Origin: RGIG8244 sp045639325
GTDB taxonomy: Bacteria; Verrucomicrobiota; Lentisphaeria; Victivallales; UBA1829
DNA length: 50,088 bases
Assembly (NCBI GenBank): GCA_045639325.1
Contig: JAZUCU010000013.1
Location: forward strand, 1 to 50,088
Reading direction: 5' to 3'
Part shown: positions 30,335-38,548 of the stretch, in pieces
Layout: every line of letters begins with the position of its first letter
Position numbering within the stretch: the first letter of the stretch is position 1
Position numbers and translations under genes: made by a program
Notes under the pieces: generated by a model
Seen by the model: the letters and a program-made list of their open reading frames with translations, nothing else
Databases searched by the model: none
Told to the model about the DNA's origin: nothing

Positions 30335-30943
30335 ATGAGTCGGGATTTTACAGAAGCAATCCGTACAATCGACACCTTACAGAACCGGATGGATGAAACA
30401 TTCCACCGTCCCAATGCGGATCCGGTCTATCACACGCAGGAAGCAATCGCCGATGCGATCAGTGACAACTTGCGTTATTTTGATGCAGACCGTAAAGCGG
30501 AATTGGTGGAGATCTTTTTTGCCATTCTGGAACAGGTGTATGAACGGATGGTTCATCCGGAAAATACGGATCCCTTCTGCAATCCCAATGCACCTGCGGG
30601 GAAACGTTTGCCGGAATTGGAAATGCTGTTCCGGGATATGATGCCGATGGCATGGGCACTTTCCGCAGCCTGGAATCCGCCGGAATTGAAAAACACGTAT
30701 TGTGAGTATTTCCAGTCCTTCACGGAAGAAGAGTGTCTTGTATTGCTGGACACACTGGAATTTCTTGCCGGGCTGTTCGAAGAATTGAACGATTCTCCGT
30801 TCTATCCGGATGTGCATGATTTCTGGATCAACATGGCGAAGAAACCGGAAAATCTGCGTGAAGAAGATGATGAAGCCCGGAGTAAATTGCTCACGGTTCT
30901 GATGGAAAAGAAACTGGCAGCCAACGCCAGGAAGAAAGATTGA
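30335..30943 (+). CDS. hypothetical acidic helical protein
   Basis: A 202-residue soluble protein, rich in Glu and Asp and apparently all helical, with no signal peptide or membrane segment. I recognise no family. The C-terminus is lysine-rich (LMEKKLAANARKKD). It is preceded by GGAAAG as ribosome site and followed 6 bp later by a larger membrane protein gene, so the two are likely to be cotranscribed and to act together. The gene is preceded by a terminator, yet no good promoter is visible in the 24 bp between, so part of its mRNA may come from read-through. Confidence 0.72.
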   Translation: MSRDFTEAIRTIDTLQNRMDETFHRPNADPVYHTQEAIADAISDNLRYFDADRKAELVEIFFAILEQVYERMVHPENTDPFCNPNAPAGKRLPELEMLFRDMMPMAWALSAAWNPPELKNTYCEYFQSFTEEECLVLLDTLEFLAGLFEELNDSPFYPDVHDFWINMAKKPENLREEDDEARSKLLTVLMEKKLAANARKKD

Positions 30944-30949
30944 TAGCAC

Positions 30950-32434
30950 ATGATGAAGTTAAATGGTCGTGTCAGTCAGCACGATAAATACCAGGTTGAA
31001 GTAAAATTTGTGTGTCCGCTTGATCCGGCACGGAAAGTGAATGATTATCACATTGATATCTTTTTCTTTCTGCCGCATCATCTGGGGATCAATCGTCACA
31101 CCTATTCCCGCGATCAATTTTACACCGACCTGACGGAATACATCCGTTTGAAGACGCCGGAAGTGGATCTCGGTGATCTGGGCAAAGCGGATTCTCCGAT
31201 GATTCAGCGTCTTATTGAAGTTTTTGAATCGTACCGGAAGAAGGAACCGGATGCGCAGGAAGAGTGTACCCGCCGCTTGAAAATGTTCTGTTCCGTGGCA
31301 AAGGTTGCATTCCGTGACGGCGCGGCGCAGATATTGGAACTTTCCCGCAAGAAACGGATTGAAACGATTCCGGAATATTTGCAGAAGGTGGATGCTGCGA
31401 TGGAGAATTTCCGCAATTTACGGCAGTCTTTGCCGGAATGCGATCCATGTTTCCTGCATGAATTGTTTGACCTGGTGGATGAATTTTTGAGCGTGACGGT
31501 GAATACTTACAAGTATTCTCTGTGGAAATCTTTGACGCCGGAAAAGAAAGGTACGGAAAATGCCGTCATCGACCTGATTCGGGCAAGTGCGCGGCGGGAA
31601 ATCGCGTACCGGAAGGAACGGGGCTATCCGTCTGTTCCGGAACCGGATGGCGACAATGCGGAATTGTTATATCGTGAAAGTGCCATGAAAAAGACCATGG
31701 CGAGCGTGTTGTATCTGAAAGTTGCCATGCGGGAAGCCGGGGTGGTGCTGGAAAACGTGTTCTTATCCATCGCGGCGGCAATCGCTATGATTTTTGTGAC
31801 GGGGATTGCGTTTCTCTGGCGCGGGCTTTTTCTGGAAGAATTTTCGTTATCCTTCTTCATTGTGTGGGTGATTGCCTACATGTTCAAAGACCGGATCAAG
31901 GCTTTACTGCAGAAATGGTTTTCTTCTCATAAGGCATCGTATTCTTTTGATTATAATCAGGAAATCTACGATGCCATGGGCAAGAAAGTCGGGATGTGCC
32001 GGGAAGGGGTGTTGTTCCGTTCTGAACAGACGGTTGACCCGGTGATTTGTGAAATCCGTGACCGCTCCGCATTGAGCCGCCATGTCAACGGTCCGCTTTC
32101 GGAAGATATTCTGACTTTCCGCAAACGGATCGAGCTTTATACCAAGCCCTGCGAAGAAATCTTCAAGGTGTTCCGTGTTGACGGCGTGGATGATATTATC
32201 CGTTTCAACGTGCGGGAGTGGTTGCGGAAAATGGATAATCCCGTCCGCTCCATGTTCTATGCGGCGGATGATGACAGTCTTGGTGTATTGAAAGCCAAAC
32301 GGCTGTATCACGTGAATATGCTGATCCGTTATGGTGGAAGCGGGCGGCCGGATGAATGTATGCGTTTCCGGCTGGTGCTGGCACGTAATGGAATCAAAGA
32401 TGTGGAATATGTGAGCCACAAGATTCTGAAATAA
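30950..32434 (+). CDS. hypothetical membrane protein, partner of the preceding gene
   Basis: A 494-residue protein with two adjacent membrane segments near residues 265-285 (VFLSIAAAIAMIFVTGIAFLW) split by a short loop from LSFFIVWVIAYMF, flanked by large soluble N- and C-terminal domains. After the helices comes a basic segment (KDRIKALLQKWF). I do not recognise the family. Both soluble parts should lie on the same, probably cytoplasmic, side. The start may be either of two consecutive ATGs (30950 or 30953). A bidirectional terminator follows. Context offers no pathway. Confidence 0.72.
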   Translation: MMKLNGRVSQHDKYQVEVKFVCPLDPARKVNDYHIDIFFFLPHHLGINRHTYSRDQFYTDLTEYIRLKTPEVDLGDLGKADSPMIQRLIEVFESYRKKEPDAQEECTRRLKMFCSVAKVAFRDGAAQILELSRKKRIETIPEYLQKVDAAMENFRNLRQSLPECDPCFLHELFDLVDEFLSVTVNTYKYSLWKSLTPEKKGTENAVIDLIRASARREIAYRKERGYPSVPEPDGDNAELLYRESAMKKTMASVLYLKVAMREAGVVLENVFLSIAAAIAMIFVTGIAFLWRGLFLEEFSLSFFIVWVIAYMFKDRIKALLQKWFSSHKASYSFDYNQEIYDAMGKKVGMCREGVLFRSEQTVDPVICEIRDRSALSRHVNGPLSEDILTFRKRIELYTKPCEEIFKVFRVDGVDDIIRFNVREWLRKMDNPVRSMFYAADDDSLGVLKAKRLYHVNMLIRYGGSGRPDECMRFRLVLARNGIKDVEYVSHKILK

Positions 32435-32440
32435 AAAAAT

Positions 32441-32486
32441 ACCGGAATTTCTTACCATATCAGTAAAAGAAATTCCGGTTTTTTTA
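32441..32486. terminator. bidirectional terminator
   Basis: ACCGGAATTTCTT (32441-32453) pairs with AAGAAATTCCGGT (32467-32479), with A-run before and T-run after. It serves the plus-strand membrane protein gene and the minus-strand mutarotase gene. Confidence 0.87.
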
Positions 32487-32505
32487 TTTTAAACAAATAC
32501 CTTAA

Positions 32506-33360
32506 TTACACGAGAGAGATGCGTGTGCCGATGGTATGTGTTGTGCCGGGTTCGAGAATGATCGTACCGGCTTTTGCGTTGGCGGCTTCGACGCAGACCA
32601 TGGTGTGATATTCTTCATCTCCGAAGTCGGGCATCCGCTGTGCTTTTTCAATCCAGGGATTCCATACAACAGCGGATTTGCTGCCGAAACGTTCCACGCG
32701 GATCATGCGGTTCCAGCCATCATCCTGAATGGCAAGGATCTTGTTGCCGGGCTGACAGACCAGGTCGGTTTCCCGTTCGAAACGGATGGTACCATCTTCT
32801 TTATATCCGGGGAAATCGGGATCGGGCAGGTCTTCTTTTGCGAGACCGAGGACTGCGATTTTTGTGATTTCGCTGATTGCAAAATAAGTATGCAGAGCTT
32901 CGGAAAGCGGATAGGCTTCTGTGCCGGTGTTGGAAGTGGAAAGGCAAACGGTCAGAGCGGCACCGACGTTGATATACATTTTTGCGATGAGATCAAATTC
33001 ATCGGTCATATCGAGACCGAGGCAGATGGTTGTGGAGCCGTCTGCTTCCGCGCGTGCGTCTTCAAAATCCCAGAGGGCAAGACGTGCTTTGCCGTGCGCA
33101 GGCTGAGCGGCAGGGCCGAACCAGGGCCAGCAAACCGGAATACCACCACGAATGGGGGAACCATCCTGGAAATTGGATTTTGCAGAGACCCAGAGCAGGT
33201 CATCTTTTCCGGCGGGAGTGTAAGAGAGAACATGTGCGCCATAGGGGGCGAGTTCAGCGGTTGCGAATTTATTTTTGACGATGAAAGTACAGATATCACC
33301 GCGATTGGAAAGGGTGATGCCGATTTTTTCGAGTTGTTCGACGGAATATTGATTTGACAT
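32506..33360 (-). CDS. D-hexose-6-phosphate mutarotase (YeaD-type aldose 1-epimerase)
   Basis: A 284-residue protein of the galactose-mutarotase fold, YeaD subgroup. Members interconvert alpha and beta anomers of glucose-6-phosphate. Family motifs are SPIRGGIPVCWPWFGP near residue 68, HGKARLALWDF near 90, LSEALHTYFAIS near 150 and VVWNPWIEKAQRMPDFGDEEY near 230. The catalytic His of HTYF and the Glu near the C-terminus (NAKAGTIILEPG region) fall where expected. Cytoplasmic, no signal peptide. It is transcribed alone, towards a bidirectional terminator. The promoter was not found with certainty; a repeat element occupies the upstream region. Confidence 0.88.
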   Translation of the reverse strand: MSNQYSVEQLEKIGITLSNRGDICTFIVKNKFATAELAPYGAHVLSYTPAGKDDLLWVSAKSNFQDGSPIRGGIPVCWPWFGPAAQPAHGKARLALWDFEDARAEADGSTTICLGLDMTDEFDLIAKMYINVGAALTVCLSTSNTGTEAYPLSEALHTYFAISEITKIAVLGLAKEDLPDPDFPGYKEDGTIRFERETDLVCQPGNKILAIQDDGWNRMIRVERFGSKSAVVWNPWIEKAQRMPDFGDEEYHTMVCVEAANAKAGTIILEPGTTHTIGTRISLV

Positions 33361-33388
33361 GGAAAACTCCTGTGTTTGGGGTTATATA

Positions 33389-33620
33389 CTATGGAGGCAA
33401 TTTCAAAAGTCTTCAAAACTGCCTGAAAACTCTTGTTGCGATCTGAAAACGGAGCGTTTTCGGCTTGTCCGCCGTAGCCTTGGCGAAGGTGGATGGTTAT
33501 TTACCACACCTTGTCACGGCATAGCCGTAAGGCGACGCCGGAACAAAACTACCATTTTTATCTCATCAACAATCTTTTTTCAGTCAAATTTTGCCGGACT
33601 TTTGAAATTACCTCTATGGA
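33389..33620. repeat. MITE-like element with terminal inverted repeats
   Basis: The left end carries GGAGGCAATTTCAAAAGTC (33393-33411), and the right end, reverse-complemented, carries GAGGTAATTTCAAAAGTC (33597-33614 region). The inner flanks are also similar (CTTCAAAACTGCCTGAAAA against CCGGCAAAATTTGACTGAAAA). The interior of about 190 bp has GCCGTAGCCTTGGCGAAGG and no gene. Size and ends fit a small non-autonomous element between the mutarotase and the small-basic-protein gene. Confidence 0.55.
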
Positions 33621-33688
33621 TAAGATAGCACATAATAATAAAAATTCCACAGAAAATAATTTTTTTTTCGGAAAAATGCAGTTCTGAT

Positions 33689-33716
33689 TTGCATTTTCAA
33701 AAAAACGGGGTATAGT
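33689..33716 (+). promoter_or_regulatory. promoter of the PVC small basic protein
   Basis: TTGCAT (33689-33694), 16-bp spacer, TATAGT (33711-33716). Start point about 33723, leader about 43 bases, with TGGAG before the ATG at 33766. Confidence 0.6.
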
Positions 33717-33765
33717 ATAGGACATTATTTATGAAAAAACAAAACTTATAATATGGAGAAAAAAC

Positions 33766-33924
33766 ATGTCTAAACATCCCAGTCTGAAAGGTGCAAGCAC
33801 CATTCGTCAGAGCCGCAACGTGCTCAAACGTTTCGAACGTATCAACTTGCTTAAAGCAGACGGCCGTTGGAAAGAAGGCCAGAAAGTTCTCAGCGCACTT
33901 CCCAAAACAAAGCCGCTTGACTGA
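33766..33924 (+). CDS. small basic protein of the PVC signature family
   Basis: A 52-residue protein, MSKHPSLKGASTIRQSRNVL at its start and RWKEGQKVLSALPKTK near its end. The S-L-K ... R-S-R-N-V-L ... R-x-E-R ... W-K-E-G pattern is that of the small basic protein conserved in Planctomycetes, Verrucomicrobia, Chlamydiae and Lentisphaerota (TIGR04137), regarded as a signature of the PVC group and thought to be a nucleic-acid or ribosome-associated protein. The function is unproven. It has its own strong promoter, a TGGAG ribosome site and a strong terminator, suggesting a highly expressed single gene. Confidence 0.9.
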   Translation: MSKHPSLKGASTIRQSRNVLKRFERINLLKADGRWKEGQKVLSALPKTKPLD

Positions 33925-33956
33925 CCCCGCTTGATTATAGCGTATTAAGTCTATTC

Positions 33957-33991
33957 CGGGTGTCCGCGTGGCGGATACCCGTTTTTTTTTA
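33957..33991 (+). terminator. terminator after the small basic protein gene
   Basis: CGGGTGTCCGC (33957-33967) pairs with GCGGATACCCG (33971-33981) around 3 bases, followed by nine T. Confidence 0.9.
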
Positions 33992-34014
33992 TTTTTTTTC
34001 AAGGAGCTACTCAA

Positions 34015-35958
34015 ATGGCAAAAAATACAGCGATCCAGAAAATTCTGGCTGCCCACATGGTTGAGGGGGAAGCCATCGCCGGAAATCCGGTTTCCATCCG
34101 TATTGATCAGACTTTGACTCAGGATGCTACCGGTACTATGGCATATCTTGAACTCGAAGCAATGAAAGTACCCAAAGTCGCAACCGAAATTTCCGTTTCT
34201 TATGTCGACCACAATATGATGCAGAATGGTCCGGAAAACCGTAACGACCATCTCTATCTGCAGAGCGTTGCCGCATCCAAAGGCGTGGTTTTCTCCCGCC
34301 CCGGTAACGGTATCTGCCACCAGGTTCACCTGGAACGTTTTGGCAAACCCGGTAAAACATTGCTGGGTTCCGACTCCCATACCCCCACCAACGGCGGTAT
34401 CGGTATGATGGCGATCGGTGCAGGCGGTATGGACGTTGCCCTTGCAATGGCAGGCAAGCCCTTCCGCATGGCATATCCGAAAATCATCGGTGTGGAACTG
34501 ACCGGTTCCCTTTCTCCCTGGGTTGCTGCAAAAGACGTCATCCTGAAGCTTCTCTCTATTCTGTCTTCCAAAGGCAACGTGGGCTGCATGGTTGAATTTT
34601 TCGGTCCCGGCGTGGCAACACTTTCCGTTCCCCAGCGTGCGACAATTACTAACATGGGCGCAGAACTCGGCGTCACATGCAGTGTGTTCCCCTCTGATGA
34701 AGTGACTAAGAAATTCCTGGAAGCACAGGGCCGCGGCGATGACTGGGCTCCTCTCGCAGCCGATGCCGATGCGGAATATGACCGCGTGATTCCGATCGAC
34801 CTCTCCGCTCTGGAACCGCTGGCTGCATGTCCGTCCAGCCCCGATAACATCAAATCCATCGCTGAACTTTCCGGCATGAAAGTCGGACAGGTCATTATCG
34901 GTTCCTGCACAAACAGCAGTTTCCGTGACCTCTCCATGGTTGCCGCTATGCTGAAAGGCAGACAGGTTCATCCTGATGTTACACTGGCGATTGCCCCGGG
35001 CAGCCGTCAGGTCTTGAAAATGCTGGCTGATTCCGGTGACCTTGCCGTAATCATTGCCGCAGGTGCACGTATTCTGGAATGCGGATGCGGTCCCTGTATC
35101 GGTCAGGGCCAGAGTCCTGCCAACGATACGGTGACAGTCCGTACTTTCAACCGTAACTTCCCCGGCAGAACCGGTACAAAAGGCGATCAGGCCTATCTGG
35201 TCAGCCCGGAAACAGCTGCCGCAGCTGCAATTCTTGGTGAATTCGGTTCCGCAGAAAAACTGGGTATGGCATTCCCGCAGATCTCTGATCCCGATGCTTT
35301 CCAGATCGATGATTCCATGATGATTCAGCCGCCTGCCGATGGTGCCGGTGTTGAAATCATCCGTAAACCCACAATCGGTAATCCTCCGCTGAATACGCCG
35401 CTCCCGGAAGCGCTCGATGGCGAAATCGTCATCAAGACACAGGACAAGACCAGCACGGACGATATCATGCCTGCCGGTGTACACCTGAAACACCGCAGTA
35501 ATATTCCGGAATATGCAAAAGTCGTCTTTGAACGTTTCACCGAACCCGGCAAACCCTCTTTTGCCCAGCGCGCCGCTGCCGTGCGTGATGCCGGACGTCA
35601 TGGCGTGATTCTCGGCCGTGACAGCTACGGTCAGGGCTCTTCCCGCGAACATGCGGCAATCTGCCCGATGTATCTCGGTGTGAAAATGGTCATTGCCATG
35701 GCTATCGAACGTATCCATGCCGCCAACCTGGTGAACTTCGGTATTGTTCCGCTGACCTTTGTCAATAAGGAAGATTATGACAAGATCGAGCAGGGCGACC
35801 GTATTACGGTTGCCGGTCTGCGTGATGCTATCATGACAGATACTGTGACAGCAAAAGTGATCAAACAGGATGGCACATCCTTTGACATTCAGCTTGCTGT
35901 GAAACTTTCTGCAGAAGACCGTAAGATCATTCTTGCCGGCGGCAGATTGAATATGTAA
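34015..35958 (+). CDS. aconitate hydratase (647-residue type)
   Basis: The enzyme interconverts citrate and isocitrate with a [4Fe-4S] cluster. The length (647) fits the shorter 'putative aconitase' branch related to isopropylmalate dehydratase rather than the 890-residue AcnA. Cluster ligands are Cys298 in GSCTNSS and the two cysteines of CGCGPCIGQG near 355-360. Substrate motifs SDSHTPTNGGIGMMAIGAGG (near 122) and GRDSYGQGSSREHAA (near 535, C-terminal swivel domain) are intact. It has an AAGGAG ribosome site and lies 24 bp after a terminator, so it may depend on partial read-through or a hidden promoter. No other TCA gene is adjacent. Confidence 0.93.
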   Translation: MAKNTAIQKILAAHMVEGEAIAGNPVSIRIDQTLTQDATGTMAYLELEAMKVPKVATEISVSYVDHNMMQNGPENRNDHLYLQSVAASKGVVFSRPGNGICHQVHLERFGKPGKTLLGSDSHTPTNGGIGMMAIGAGGMDVALAMAGKPFRMAYPKIIGVELTGSLSPWVAAKDVILKLLSILSSKGNVGCMVEFFGPGVATLSVPQRATITNMGAELGVTCSVFPSDEVTKKFLEAQGRGDDWAPLAADADAEYDRVIPIDLSALEPLAACPSSPDNIKSIAELSGMKVGQVIIGSCTNSSFRDLSMVAAMLKGRQVHPDVTLAIAPGSRQVLKMLADSGDLAVIIAAGARILECGCGPCIGQGQSPANDTVTVRTFNRNFPGRTGTKGDQAYLVSPETAAAAAILGEFGSAEKLGMAFPQISDPDAFQIDDSMMIQPPADGAGVEIIRKPTIGNPPLNTPLPEALDGEIVIKTQDKTSTDDIMPAGVHLKHRSNIPEYAKVVFERFTEPGKPSFAQRAAAVRDAGRHGVILGRDSYGQGSSREHAAICPMYLGVKMVIAMAIERIHAANLVNFGIVPLTFVNKEDYDKIEQGDRITVAGLRDAIMTDTVTAKVIKQDGTSFDIQLAVKLSAEDRKIILAGGRLNM

Positions 35959-35988
35959 TTTTATTCCGGCTTACCGGTAAAATAAAAC

Positions 35989-36036
35989 CGGCGTATGGAG
36001 GATCCGCAGTTGGATCTTTCATACGCCGTTTTTTTT
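35989..36036 (+). terminator. terminator after aconitase
   Basis: CGGCGTATG (35989-35997) pairs with CATACGCCG (36020-36028), with an inner GGATC/GATCC-like pairing, followed by eight T. Confidence 0.85.
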
Positions 36037-36061
36037 ATTTATAAGTCAGAAATCAAGACAT

Positions 36062-36105
36062 AAAAAAACGGTTGATGCGGTAAAACCAAACATCAGCCGT
36101 TTTTC
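36062..36105 (-). terminator. terminator after rpsT
   Basis: On the minus strand AACGGCTGATG (36091-36101) pairs with CATCAACCGTT (36067-36077) with one mismatch, followed by a T-run of seven. Confidence 0.8.
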
Positions 36106-36132
36106 TATGAGTTTCTTCAGTAAGAAAGGAAA

Positions 36133-36405
36133 TTACTTCGCGATCTTGAGAAGAGTAGCAAGGCGGGATTTTTTCCGGTTTGCTTTGTTGGTGTGGATGA
36201 TACCAACTTTAGCCGCTTTGTCAAGAGCGGAACACTGTGCTTTGTACAGTTCCAATGTAGCAGCGGCATCATCACCTGCTGCAGCAGCACGGAAACTCTT
36301 TTCCATTGTAGCAAGTTTGTTACGGCAGGATTTGTTACGGATCCGAGCCTTTTCACTGTTACGCTGTGTTTTAACGGCGGATTTTCTCACGTTTGTCTTG
36401 GGCAT
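36133..36405 (-). CDS. rpsT: ribosomal protein S20
   Basis: A 90-residue basic helical protein starting MPKTNVRKSAVKTQRNSEKA and ending GIIHTNKANRKKSRLATLLK, the bS20 pattern. It binds 16S rRNA at the base of the body of the small subunit. It is a single-gene unit with a promoter at 36468-36497, an AAAGGAGC ribosome site and a terminator. Confidence 0.97.
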   Translation of the reverse strand: MPKTNVRKSAVKTQRNSEKARIRNKSCRNKLATMEKSFRAAAAGDDAAATLELYKAQCSALDKAAKVGIIHTNKANRKKSRLATLLKIAK

Positions 36406-36467
36406 GTCTGCTCCTTTCAGAAAATTATAATTTTAAATTGATTTAATGTCTGCCATTATGAATATAT

Positions 36468-36497
36468 AATATAGCACACATACCCCCCCTTTTTCAA
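36468..36497 (-). promoter_or_regulatory. promoter of rpsT
   Basis: TTGAAA (36492-36497), an 18-bp spacer and TATATT (36468-36473) inside GTGCTATATTA, the same word as before aspS and infC. Confidence 0.55.
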
Positions 36498-36664
36498 GTT
36501 GAAAACGAAAAAAAGTTGAAATATTTTCGTATTTTTCCCATTTTTTCCGGTTTTTCACCATTTCAGGACGGAAAATGCACCAAAATTTTCTTTCCGGATT
36601 TGACTTTCTGCCATTCCATGATTACATTACACAATCATAGTAATATAAAACAGGATGATTATCG

Positions 36665-37615
36665 ATGGATTGGAATACACTTCTCTCTTATGGTGCCGAG
36701 CTGGCTTTGTCCGATGTACAAATGGCTGCTCTCAAAAATATTTATGATAAGACAAAAGACTCCTTGCTCCCTGCATGTCTTGCTGTATGGCATAACAAGG
36801 GCGAGATGGAGCTGATCAAACAGGCTTTGCCCGATGAGAAAGAACAGAATCAGTTCCTGCTTCTGCTGCATATCTCTACGCTGCCTTTTGCCAAAGAATA
36901 TTATAAGGCATATCCCGATACCATGTTTCAGGAAATCAAGGCTGATACATCCATCTGGGTGCGGAAAATGGAAAAGGATCACGACTTCCCCTGTCTGACG
37001 CCCCGTATTTACGGCTGGTGCCGTGACGGGTTCAATACCAGAGTGAAGCAGTTCGGCAGACTCCAGTGCAACAGTATTGACTCCTATGTGTGCAAAAACA
37101 TCATTTACAGACGTTCTGACGGCTCCGGGATCGATATCGTGTCCGGAACTGCCCCGGACCCCTCAAAGGGCGTTCCTGCGCTTTCTTATGGGGATAAGGT
37201 CATCAATGTACATATTCCGGAAGCCGGGCCGATGTACCCGAAGGACATCATTGCATCCATGTGTGCCATGGCGGCATTCAGCCGGGAGTATCAGAAGGAT
37301 TATGATTTCAAGGCATTCGTTTATTATTCCTGGCTGCTTGATCCGGCATTTCAGAAACTGCTGCCGGAAACATCAAACATTCTTGCTTTGCAGAGAATGG
37401 GACATCTTTTCATGATGCCGGACAGTCCGGATGAAACATTGGAAGTCATCTGGCGTCTCTGGGGACACAAGGAGATGATGGCAGGTCCGGCGGCGGCAAT
37501 GAGTTTTGAACGCCGTACATCCATGCAGAAAAATGTATCGGAATATCTCGCCAATGGCGGCAAGTTCTGGGAAGCGGTAATGGTAATCTTCCCTGATGAG
37601 TTGGAAAAACTTTAA
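36665..37615 (+). CDS. acyltransferase-domain (DUF5596/GNAT-like C-terminal) protein
   Basis: A 316-residue cytoplasmic protein. The stretch QFGRLQCNSIDSYVCK, then INVHIPEAGPMYPKDI and FVYYSWLLDPAFQKLLPETS with LQRMGHLF, matches the N-terminal plus GNAT-like C-terminal arrangement annotated as acyltransferase or DUF5596, common in Firmicutes and Lentisphaerota. The real substrate is unknown to me; the acyltransferase name rests on fold similarity. The first 40 residues may be a separate helical domain. No clear ribosome site is seen (GGATGATTATCG before the ATG). It converges on truA with 6 bp between. Confidence 0.72.
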   Translation: MDWNTLLSYGAELALSDVQMAALKNIYDKTKDSLLPACLAVWHNKGEMELIKQALPDEKEQNQFLLLLHISTLPFAKEYYKAYPDTMFQEIKADTSIWVRKMEKDHDFPCLTPRIYGWCRDGFNTRVKQFGRLQCNSIDSYVCKNIIYRRSDGSGIDIVSGTAPDPSKGVPALSYGDKVINVHIPEAGPMYPKDIIASMCAMAAFSREYQKDYDFKAFVYYSWLLDPAFQKLLPETSNILALQRMGHLFMMPDSPDETLEVIWRLWGHKEMMAGPAAAMSFERRTSMQKNVSEYLANGGKFWEAVMVIFPDELEKL

Positions 37616-37621
37616 GATTCT

Positions 37622-38467
37622 TTAATACATCCAGAACGGGGGACGGTCCGGCAGATCGTTCTCCCAGGAATCGCCTTCATAAAAGACACGTTTGAGGAAA
37701 AGTCCTCTTGCGGGAGCGGTGTCTTTACAGCGCAGTCTGTTTTTCGCTTCCAGCATTTCTTTGATGTCGTCTGCTTTGAGTCTGCCTCTGCCGACGAACA
37801 TCAATGCTCCAGCCATACTGCGGACCATCTTGTAAAGGAACCCGGTCCCCAGGAAATAAAAGCCTACCAGCGGTCCGAACCGGACGATCCGGGTATCAAG
37901 AATTTCGCGGACGGGGTCATCGTATTTATAGGCTTCCACCGTGAATGTGGTAAAGTCGTGTTTCCCTTTGAAAACCTGAATGGCCTTTTCCAGCTCATCC
38001 AGTTCCGTCATATCATCCATGTGCCAGCAGTAACGGTTTGTAAATGGATTATTATCGCCGGTATTGACCATGTAGACGTAGGATTTGCCTTTTGCGGAAA
38101 AACGGGCATTGAAGTCGTCGGGAACGATTTCTGCGGAACGGATGCGGATATCTTCCGGCAGTAAACGGTTCAATGCTTTTTTGACTTTCCAGTCCGGAAT
38201 GTAGGGGGATTCCGGGGCACGGAAACTGGCACAGAGTCCCAATGCATGGACACCGGCATCGGTTCGGCTGCTGCCCTGAATGCGGATGGGGGTATTGCCG
38301 AAGAGACGGCACAATTTATCTTCCACCACTTCCTGAACGGTGATACCGTTATTCTGCCGCTGCCATCCATGATACATGGTTCCGTCATAGGAGATGATCA
38401 TTTTGAATGTGCGGAGGGCGGGGGTCACTGCATTTGTATTTTCCGTATTTTCCAAATCTTGAGGCAT
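37622..38467 (-). CDS. truA: tRNA pseudouridine synthase A
   Basis: TruA makes pseudouridine at positions 38-40 of the tRNA anticodon stem. The 281-residue protein has the catalytic Asp70 in GSSRTDAGVHA, preceded by YHGWQRQNNGITVQ and followed by DFNARFSAKGKSYVY and the GFLYKMVRSMAGAL segment. A short N-terminal extension of about 20 residues precedes the core. The gene lies after the strong terminator of the decarboxylase operon, so it needs its own promoter or read-through; none was recognised. Confidence 0.95.
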   Translation of the reverse strand: MPQDLENTENTNAVTPALRTFKMIISYDGTMYHGWQRQNNGITVQEVVEDKLCRLFGNTPIRIQGSSRTDAGVHALGLCASFRAPESPYIPDWKVKKALNRLLPEDIRIRSAEIVPDDFNARFSAKGKSYVYMVNTGDNNPFTNRYCWHMDDMTELDELEKAIQVFKGKHDFTTFTVEAYKYDDPVREILDTRIVRFGPLVGFYFLGTGFLYKMVRSMAGALMFVGRGRLKADDIKEMLEAKNRLRCKDTAPARGLFLKRVFYEGDSWENDLPDRPPFWMY

Positions 38468-38481
38468 AACAATTATCCTGT

Positions 38482-38520
38482 AAAAAAAGCGGGAACTGCA
38501 ATAAGATACAGTTCCCGCTT
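38482..38520 (-). terminator. terminator after the decarboxylase beta subunit gene
   Basis: AAGCGGGAACTG pairs perfectly with CAGTTCCCGCTT (38488-38499 with 38509-38520), with a T-run of seven on the minus strand. Confidence 0.88.
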
Positions 38521-38548
38521 TGAATCAAATTCTGTTATTTACGACTGA

